Positions 55,501-64,000 of a stretch of DNA of 64,000 nucleotides are shown one piece after another. The notes under the pieces are model-generated. The model was not told the DNA's origin. It did not search any database and saw only the letters and a program-made list of their open reading frames with translations. The position numbers were made by a program, and so were the translations under genes. This DNA comes from Symsagittifera roscoffensis (lineage: Eukaryota; Xenacoelomorpha; Acoela; Convolutidae). Each line of letters begins with the position of its first letter. Position 1 is the stretch's first letter. The stretch spans positions 51,380,514 through 51,444,513 of the forward strand of contig NC_087070.1 of NCBI RefSeq assembly GCF_963678635.1, given 5' to 3'.

Positions 55501-58500
55501 GATCTAAAAGATTACTTAGAGATCTTTTTTCGTGAATTAATTTAGTTTATCAAAAAATGTTGTAGTTTTCAAAGTTTCAAATAGCTTAAAAGTTTCAATT
55601 AGCATGCTTAAGCAAGTTTTTTGTGAAGTGATTCGACTAAATAATTATCTTGAATTATCTCAAAGTTTCTTAGCTTGAACTGCTTGCTTTGGAAATGTTC
55701 AACTTATGACAAAAAGGATTTGGTCCAAGTAATAACTTGGATTTTTTCAAAATTCCTTGCTGGATTAGCTCAAGCGAAAAAAAAACTTCATTAAACACAA
55801 TGAAAAAATCTGGAAATCACCTGAAAATTTTCAATAGAAACACAGTCTACTATCCAGATCAAATTTTGAACTAAATTGAACTTTTTTAAGTTTCATAGCT
55901 AAAACAGCTTGCTTAGAAAAAAATAAACTTTTTGCGAATTTTTTACGTAAATGAAAAAGCTGGAAATAATACAAAGTTTCATAGCCTAATAGTTTGCTTT
56001 CGAAAACTGAATCTTTTCGCAAACTAATTCTGTCCAAGAAATAACTTGAAGTATTTCAAAATTGCCTAGCTTGCTTCCAAAAACTTGACGATTTTTGCGA
56101 ACTCGTTCAGTCTATGAATTATCTTTTGATAATTAAAACTTTTTCAGAAAACTGAAATTTTTTGCAAACCAATTTGGTTTACGAAAGAAATTGAAATGTT
56201 TCGGAGTTCCATAGCTTGCTTCAAAAAACGTGAAATTTATGCAAGCCGGTTCAGTCTATGAAACAAATTGTATTAATTCAAAAATCCATAGATCTAAAAG
56301 ATTACTTAGAGATCTTTTTTCGTGAATTAATTTAGTTTATCAAAAAATGTTGTAGTTTTCAAAGTTTCAAATAGCTTAAAAGTTTCAATTAGCATGCTTA
56401 AGCAAGTTTTTTGTGAAGTGATTCGACTAAATAATTATCTTGAATTATCTCAAAGTTTCTTAGCTTGAACTGCTTGCTTTGGAAATGTTCAACTTATGAC
56501 AAAAAGGATTCGGTCCAAGTAATAACTTGGATTTTTTCAAAATTCCTTGCTGGATTAGCTCAAGCGAAAAAAAAACTTCATTAAACACAATGAAAAAATC
56601 TGGAAATCACCTGAAAATTTTCAATAGAAACACAGTCTACTATCCAGATCAAATTTTGAACTAAATTGAACTTTTTTAAGTTTCATAGCTAAAACAGCTT
56701 GCTTAGAAAAAAATAAACTTTTTGCGAATTTTTTACGTAAATGAAAAAGCTGGAAATAATACAAAGTTTCATAGCCTAATAGTTTGCTTTCGAAAACTGA
56801 ATCTTTTCGCAAACTAATTCTGTCCAAGAAATAACTTGAAGTATTTCAAAATTGCCTAGCTTGCTTCCAAAAACTTGACGATTTTTGCGAACTCGTTCAG
56901 TCTATGAATTATCTTTTGATAATTAAAACTTTTTCAGAAAACTGAAATTTTTTGCAAACCAATTTGGTTTACGAAAGAAATTGAAATGTTTCGGAGTTCC
57001 ATAGCTTGCTTCAAAAAACGTGAAATTTATGCAAGCCGGTTCAGTCTATGAAACAAATTGTATTAATTCAAAAATCCATAGCTCTAAAAGATTACTTAGA
57101 GATCTTTTTTCATGAATTATTTTAGTTTATTGAAAAAAGTTGTAGTATTCAAAGTTTCAAATAGCTGAAAAGTTTCAATTAGCATGCTTAGACAAGTTTT
57201 TTGTGAAGTGATTCGACTAAATAATTATCTTGAATTATCTCAAAGTTTCTTAGCTTGAACTGCTTGCTTTGGAAATGTTCAACTTATGACAAAAAGGATT
57301 CGGTCCAAGTAATAACTTGGATTTTTTCAAAATTCCTTGCTGGATTAGCTCAAGCGAAAAAAAAACTTCATTAAACACAATGAAAAAATCTGGAAATCAC
57401 CTGAAAATTTTCAATAGAAACACAGTCTACTATCCAGATCAAATTTTGAACTAAATTGAACTTTTTTAAGTTTCATAGCTAAAACAGCTTGCTTAGAAAA
57501 AAATAAACTTTTCGCGAATTTTTTACGTAAATGAAAAGGCTGGAAATAATACAAAGTTTCATAGCCTAATAGTTTGCTTTCAAAAACTGAATCTTTTCGC
57601 AAACTAATTCTGTCCAAGAAATAACTTGAAGTATTTCAAAATTGCATAGCTTGCTTCCAAAAACTTGACGATTTTTGCGAACTGGTTCAGTCTATGAATT
57701 ATCTTTTGATAATTAAAACTTTTTCAGAAAACTGAAATTTTTTGCAAACCAATTTGGTTTACGAAAGAAATTGAAATGTTTCGGAGTTCCATAGCTTGCT
57801 TCAAAAAACTTCAAATTTATGCAACCCGGTTCAGTCTATGAAACAAATTGTATTAATTCAAAAATCCATAGCTCTAAAAGATTACTTAGAGATCTTTTTT
57901 CATGAATTATTTTAGTTTATTGAAAAAAGTTGTAGTATTCAAAATTTCAAATAGCTGAAAAGTTTCAATTAGCATGCTTAGACAAGCTTTTTGTGAAGTG
58001 ATTCGACTAAATAATTATCTTGAATTATCTCAAAGTTTCTTAGCTTGAACTGCTTGCTTTGGAAATGTTCAACTTATGACAAAAAGGATTCGGTCCAAGT
58101 AATAACTTGGATTTTTTCAAAATTCCTTGCTGGATTAGCTCGCGCGAAAAAAAAACTTCATTTAAAACAATGAAAAAATCTGGAAATCACCTGAAAATTT
58201 TCAATAGAAAAACAGTCTACTATCCAGATCAAATTTTGAACTAAATTGAACTGTTTTAAGTTTCATAGCTGAAACAGCTTGCTTAGAAAAAATAAGCTTT
58301 TTGCGAATTTTTTCCGTAAATGAAAAAGCTATAAATAATACAAAGTGTCATAGCCTAATAGTTTGATTCCAAAAAGGGAAAATTTTCGCAAACTAATTTG
58401 GTCCAAGAAAAAACATGAGATGTTTCAAAAATGCATAGCTCGCTTAAAAAACTTGACCATTTTTGCGAACCGGTCCAGTCTATGAATTATCTTTTGATAA

Positions 58501-59000
58501 TTAAAACTTTTTCAGAAAACTGAAACTTTTTGCAAACCAATTTGGTTTACGAAAGAAATTGAAATGTTTCGGAGTTCCATAGCTTGCTTCGAAAAACTTG
58601 AAAATTATGCAAGCCGGTTCAGTCTATGAAACAAATTGTATTAATTCAAAAATCCATAGCTCTAAAAGATTACTTAGAGATCTTTTTTCGTGAATTAATT
58701 TAGTTTATTAAAAAATATTGTAGTTTTCAAAGTTTCAAATAGCTTAAAAGTTTCAAAAAGCATGCTTAGAAAATTTTTTTGTGAACTGATTCGGTTAATC
58801 AATTATCTTGAATTATCTCACAGTTTCTTAGCTTGAACTGCTTGCTTTGGAGATTTTCAACTTATGACAGAAAGGATTCGGTTCAAGCAATAAATTGGAT
58901 TTTTTCAAAATTCCTTGCTGAATAAAAAACTTAATTAAAAACTATGAAAAAAAAACTGGAAAACACTTGAACATTTTCAATAGAAAAACAGTCTACCATC
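51830..59000 (+). repeat. Homogeneous 790-bp higher-order repeat, about nine units
   Basis: The landmark TCAATAGAAACACAGTCTAC (or its near variants) falls at about 51880, 52671, 53461, 54251, 55041, 55831, 56621, 57411, 58201 and 58978: exactly 790 bp apart for most steps. Units from 52.6 to 58.2 kb differ by only a few bases. A 68-codon minus-strand frame recurs in six of them simply because the DNA repeats; an extra A breaks it in the unit at 52.7 kb. Confidence 0.95.
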
Positions 59001-61199
59001 CAGATCACATTTTGAACTAAATTGAACTGTTTTTATTTTTATTGCTTAAACAGCTTGCCTAGAAAAAAATAACAGTTTTGCGAATTTTTTCGGTAAATGA
59101 AAAAGCTTGAAGTAAAAAACTAGGAAATTTTTAAAGTTTCATAGCTTGACCAGCTTGCTTCAAAAAATTTACTATTTCGCGAACCAATTCAGCCTATGAA
59201 AAAACGTGTAAGAATTCAAAACTTCATAGCTTCAAAAGCTTGCAAGGAAAAACTCAAAAATTTCGCGAACCAATTCAGTCTATGAAATAAATTGAAATAA
59301 ATTAAATTTTATAGCTTTAAAATCTTGCTCAGATAAACTTAACTTTCTCGCGAACCAATCCAATCTATGAAATAAATTGAAATAATTCGAAAACTTATAG
59401 CTTTCAAAGCTTGCCTAGAAACACTGAATTTTTTTTCTCGATTCGTTTCAATCCACGAAATAACCTTAAATTCTAAAGTTTCATAGCTTGACTAGCTTGC
59501 TTCAAAAAATTTAAATTTTTCGCGAACCAATTCGACCTACGAAAATAAGTGTAAAAAATCAAAACTTCAAAGCTTCAACGGCTTGCAAAAAAAAACTCAA
59601 AGTTTTCGCGAAGCGATTCATTCTTTGAAAAAAATTGAAGTAACTCAAACTTTCATAGATTTAAAAGCTTGCTTAGAAAAAAAACTTGAACTTTTCGCAT
59701 TTTCGAGTTAAGTTTCTTAGTTTCAAATGTTTGCTTAGGAAAAATTGAAGTGTTTTGCGAACCGATTAAGTCTACAAAATAACTTAAAATGTTTCATGAT
59801 TTCATAGCTTTCTTCAAAAACTTTCAACTTTTTCGAAACAAGCTATGAAACTCCGAAACATTTCAATTTATTTGGTAAACCGAATCAGTTTGCAAAAAAT
59901 TTCAGAGTTTCATAGCTTGTTTCGAAAAAGTTGAAGTTTATGCAGGGTCGGTTCAGTCTATGAAACAAATTGCAATAATTCAAAATTCCGAAGCTTTAAA
60001 AGATTACATAGAGATTTTTTTCGTGAACTAATTTAGTTTATGAAATAAATTGAAATAAATTAAATTTTATAGCTTTAAAATATTGCTCAGATAAACTTAA
60101 CTTTTTCGCGAACCAATCCAATCTATGAAATAAATTGAAATAATTCAAAAATTATAGCTTTCAAAGCTTGCCTAGAAACACTGAATTTTTTTTTCTCGAT
60201 TTGTTTCAGTCCAAGAAATAACCTTAAATTTCTTAAGTTTCATAGCTTGACTAGCTTGCTTCAAAAAATTTAAATTTTTCGCGAATCAATTCAACCTATG
60301 AAGAAACGTGTAAAAATTCAAAACTTCAAAGCTTCGAAAGATTGCAAAAAAAAACTCAAAATTTTCGCGAACCAATTCAGTCTATGAAATAAATTGAAAT
60401 AAATTAAATTTTATAGCTTTAAAATCTTGCTCAGATAAACTTAACTTTTTCGCGAACCAATCCAATCTATGAAATAAATTGAAATAATTCAAAAATTATA
60501 GCTTTCAAAGCTTGCCTAGAAACACTGAATTTTTTTTTCTCGATTTGTTTCAGTCCAAGAAATAACCTTAAACTTCTAAAGTTTCATAGCTTGACTAGCT
60601 TGCTTCAAAAAATTTAAATTTTTTGCGAATCAATTCAACCTATGAAGAAACGTGTAAAAATTCAAAACTTCAAAGCTTCGAAAGATTGCAAAGAAAAACT
60701 CAAAGTTTTCGCGAACCGATTCATTCTTTGAAATAAATTGAAATAACTCAAACTTTCATAGCTTTAAAAGCTTGTTTAGAAAACTTTAAACTTTTCGCGA
60801 ACCGATTCGGTCTATGAATTAAGTTGAAAAAATTCAAAATTGGAAAGGTTCGAAAGCTTGCTGAGAAAAACTGGAACTTTCCACCAGCTGATTCAGTCTG
60901 AGAAATATATTGAAATAATACAAAGTTTCAGAGCTTTTAAAACATGCTGAAAAAAACTAAAATTTTTTGCAAACCGATTCGGCTTACGAAAAAAAATGAA
61001 ATGTGTCAGAGTTTCATAGCTTGCTTCTAAAAGTTGAAGTTTATGCAAGCGGGTTCAGACTATGAAACAAATTGCTTTAATTCAAAATTCCATAGCTGTA
61101 AAAATTACTTAGAGATTTTTTTCGTGAACTAATTTAGTTTATTAAAAAAATGTTGTAGTTTTCAAAATTTCAACAGCTTAAAAGTTTCAAAAAGCATGC

Positions 61200-64000
61200 T
61201 TAGAAAAACTTTTGTGTAGTGATTCGATTAAATAATTATCTTGAATTATCTCAAAGTTTCTTAGCTTGAACTGCTTGCTTTGGAAGTGTTCAACTTATGA
61301 CAAAAAGGATTCGGTCCAAGCGATAACTTGGATTTTTTCGAAATTCCTTGCTGGATTAGCTCGCGCGAAAAAAAATTTCATTAAAAACAATGAAAAAATC
61401 TGGAAATCACCTGAAAATTTTCAATAGAAAAACAGTCTATTATCCAGATCAATTTTTGAACTAAATTGAAATGTTTTAAATTTTAATAGTTTAGTCAGCT
61501 TGCTTACAAAAAAATAAAGTTTTCGCAAATTTTTTCCGTAAATGAAAAAGCTGGAAATAATACAAATAGTCATAGCCTAACAGTTTGCTTCCGAAAACTG
61601 AAATTTTTCGCAAACTAATTCGGTCCAAGAAATAACTTGAAAAATTTCAAAGTTGCATAGCTTGCTTCAAAAAACTCGACGGTTTTCTCAAACCGGTTCA
61701 GTCTATGAATTATCTTTTCATTATTAAAATTTTTTTAGCTCAAAAAGCTTGTTTAGAAAAAAACTCAAGCTTTTTGCCAACCAATTCAATCTATAAAACA
61801 AATTGAGATAATTCAAAATTCGTAGCTCTCAACGCTTGCTTAGAAACACTGATTTTTTCTGCGATTCGATTCGCTCCAAGAAATAACCTTAATTTTCTTA
61901 AAAGTTCCATAGCTTGATTAGCTTGCTTCAAAAACTTAATTTTTTCGCGAACCAATTCAGCATATGAAAAATTGTGTAAGAATTCAAAACTTCATATCTT
62001 CAAAAGCTTGCAAAGAAAACTCAAAGTTTTCGCGAACCGATTCATTCCATGAAATAAATTGAAAAAAATCAAATTTTATAGCTTTAAAAGCTTGCTCAGA
62101 AAAACTTAACCTTTTTGCGAACTAATTCAGTCTATGAAATAAATTGGAAAAAATCAAAAAATCATAGCTTTCAAAGCATGCTTAGACACACTGAATTTTT
62201 TACTCGATTCGATTTCGATTCAGTAAAAAAATTAATCTTAAATTTCTAAAGTTTCATAGCTTGACTAGCTGCTTCAAAAAACTGAATTTTTCGCGAACCA
62301 ATTCAACCTATGAAAACGTGTAAATATTCAAAACTTCAAAGCTTCAAAAGCTTGCAAAGAAAACCTCAAAGTTTTCGCGAACCGATTCATTCTATAAAAC
62401 AAATTGGATAAATTCAGTTTTCATAATTTTAAAAGCTTGCATAGAAAACTTTTAACTTTTCGCGAACCAATTCTGTCCAAGAAATAACTTGAAATATTTC
62501 AATATTGCATAGCTTGCTTCCAAAAACTTGACGATTTTTGCGAACCAGTTCAGTCTATGAATTATCTTTTGATAATTAAAACTTTTTCAGAAAACTGAAA
62601 TTTTTTGCAAACCGATTTGGTTTACGAAAGAAATTGAAATGTTTCGGAGTTCCATAGCTTGCTTCAAAAAACTTGAAATTTATCCATAGCTCTCAAAGAT
62701 TACTTAGAGATCTTTTTTCGTGAATTATTTTAGTTTATTAAAAAAAGTTGTAGGATTCAAAGTTTCAAATAGCTGAAAAGTTTCAATTAGCATGCTTAGA
62801 CAAGTTTTTTGTGAAGTGATTCGATTAAATAATTATCTTGAATTATCTCAAAGTTTCTTAGCTTGAACTGCTTGCTTTGGAAATGTTCAACTTATGACAA
62901 AAAGGATTCGGTCCAAGCGATAACTTGGATTTTTTCGAAATTCCTTGCTGGATAAGCTCGCGCGAAAAAAAAACTTCGTTAAAAACAATGAAAAAATCTG
63001 GAAATCACCTGAAAACTTTCAATAGAAAAACAGTCTACTATCCAGATCAAATTTTGAACTAAATTGAAATGTTTTAAATTTTAATAGTTTAGTCAGCTTG
63101 CTTACAAAAAAATAAAGTTTTCGCAAATTTTTTCCGTAAATGAAAAAGCTGGAAATAATACAAAGTGTCATAGCCTAACAGTTTGCTTCCGAAACTGAAA
63201 TTTTTTGCAAACTAATTCGGTCCAAGAAATAACTTGAAAAATTTCAAAGTTGCATAGCTTGCTTCAAAAAACTCGACGGTTTTCTCAAACCGGTTCAGTC
63301 TATGAATTATCTTTTCATTATTAAAATTTTTTTAGCTCAAAAAGCTTGTTTAGAAAAAAACTCAAGCTTTTTGCCAACCAATTCAAACTATGAAACAAAT
63401 TGAGATAATTCAAAATTCGTAGCTCTCAACGCTTGCTTAGAAACACAGATTTTTTCTGCGATTCGATTCGGTCCAAGAAATAACCTTAATTTTTTTAAAA
63501 GTTCCATAGCTTGATTAGCTTGCTTCAAAAACTTAATTTTTTCGCGAACCAATTCAGCAAATGAAAAATCGTGTAAGAATTCAAAACTTCATATCTTCAA
63601 AAGCTTGCAAAGAAAAACTCAAAGTTTTCGCGAACCGATTCATTCCATGAAATAAATTGAAAAAAATCAAATTTTATAGCTTTAAAAGCTTGCTCAGAAA
63701 AACTTAACCTTTTTGCGAACCAATTCAGTCTATGAAATAAATTGAAAAAATTCGAAAAATCATAGCTTTCAAAGCATGCTTAGACACACTGAATTTTTAC
63801 TCGATTCGATTTCGATTCAGTAAAAAAATTTATCTTAAATTTCTAAAGTTTCATAGCTTGACTAGCTGCTTCAAAAAACTGAATTTTTCGCGAACCAATT
63901 CAACCTATGAAAACTTGTAAAAATTCAAAACTTCAACGCTTCAAAAGCTTGCAAAGAAAAACTCAAAGTTTTCGCGAACCGATTCATTCTATAAAACAAA
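61200..64000 (+). repeat. ~1.6-kb tandem repeat at the right end of the satellite
   Basis: CAAAAAGGATTCGGTCCAAG with the distinctive CGATAACTTGG continuation occurs at 61301 and 62898, an offset of 1597 bp, and about 1.1 kb after each is nearly identical (CTCGACGGTTTTCTCAAACC, TCGTAGCTCTCAACGCTTGC). The second unit reaches the window edge. Confidence 0.8.

Larger units (their letters stand above)
44400..64000 (+). repeat. Satellite array, ~80-90 bp subunits, continues off right edge
   Basis: About 19.6 kb made of diverged subunits, each typically reading TTTCATAGCTT..AAAAGCTTGCTTAGAAAAACT, then a variable TTTTTCGCGAACC block, ATTCAGTCTATGAA and TAAATTGAAATAATTCAAA. Subunits at 44.4-46.1 kb are quite diverged; copies in the middle are nearly identical. 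Every ORF in this interval recurs with the repeats and has no independent support. Recurrent HindIII-type AAGCTT and NruI-type TCGCGA words would cut it regularly. It starts just past the split gene, with no gene inside. Confidence 0.95.

Noticed and set aside
51880-57617. Repeated 68-codon minus-strand ORF in each 790-bp unit
   Set aside because: It recurs because the DNA repeats. Substitutions between units show no sign of preserving the frame, and one unit carries an extra A that breaks it.
1-64000. tRNA, rRNA or snRNA genes
   Set aside because: I looked for TTCGA-type arms and conserved rRNA words and saw nothing convincing; a covariance-model search was not possible here.

Overview
The window looks like metazoan (probably invertebrate) nuclear DNA. 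It is strongly AT-rich, has long non-coding stretches, GT-AG style introns, dinucleotide microsatellites, many short inverted-repeat elements, a decayed Polinton/Maverick-type virus-like element, and about 19.6 kb of satellite DNA running off the right edge. I see no bacterial operon structure, no tRNA and no rRNA. The lineage cannot be fixed from this sequence. One apparent GA-AG intron would fit groups known for many non-canonical introns, such as appendicularian tunicates, but that is weak evidence.

The best genes are a small family of secreted, Cys- and aromatic-rich proteins of about 240 residues that I do not recognise. Two members are intact and intronless (11082-11810 and 24568-25305). 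A third, at 38256-44229, is split: I recovered four exon pieces by aligning its translation to the intact paralogs. Three decayed copies of its last exon lie upstream at 32.4, 33.5 and 34.2 kb, two of them inside a 1060-bp tandem duplication. The 32-44 kb stretch therefore looks like a birth-and-death cluster of the split type, while the intronless copies may be retrocopies.

Region by region. 1-2.6 kb: a broken minus-strand coding tract running off the left edge. 3.5-10.5 kb: short repeats, including four full copies (one at 23.4 kb, one at 41.3 kb) of a ~0.5 kb element ending in TGTTCCGAC/GTCGGAACA, a foldback element, degenerate tandem repeats, a GT microsatellite and a cluster of ACCGCTCA words. 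11.1-11.8 kb: paralog 1. 12.9-18.3 kb: a 1230-bp tandem duplication, a diverged third copy, and two inverted copies of a segment whose halves are in swapped order. 18.9-20.2 kb: a 336-bp tandem duplication and a long inverted repeat. 20.8-22.6 kb: a plus-strand broken coding tract of unknown product. 24.5-25.5 kb: paralog 2 with a poly(A) signal. 26.5-28.2 kb: Polinton-type capsid and adenain-like protease remnants. 29.1-30.7 kb: a PC4-like ORF on the minus strand and a 197-codon exon-like ORF on the plus strand. 32-44.2 kb: the split-gene cluster. 44.4-64 kb: satellite DNA built from ~80-90 bp subunits around AAAGCTTGCTTAGAAA and TTTTCGCGAACC, with a homogeneous 790-bp higher-order repeat at about 51.8-59.0 kb and a 3.47-kb segmental duplication.

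Apart from the secreted family and the two virus-derived genes, functional links between genes cannot be stated. Most short ORFs here are chance frames in AT-rich DNA or shadows of repeats.
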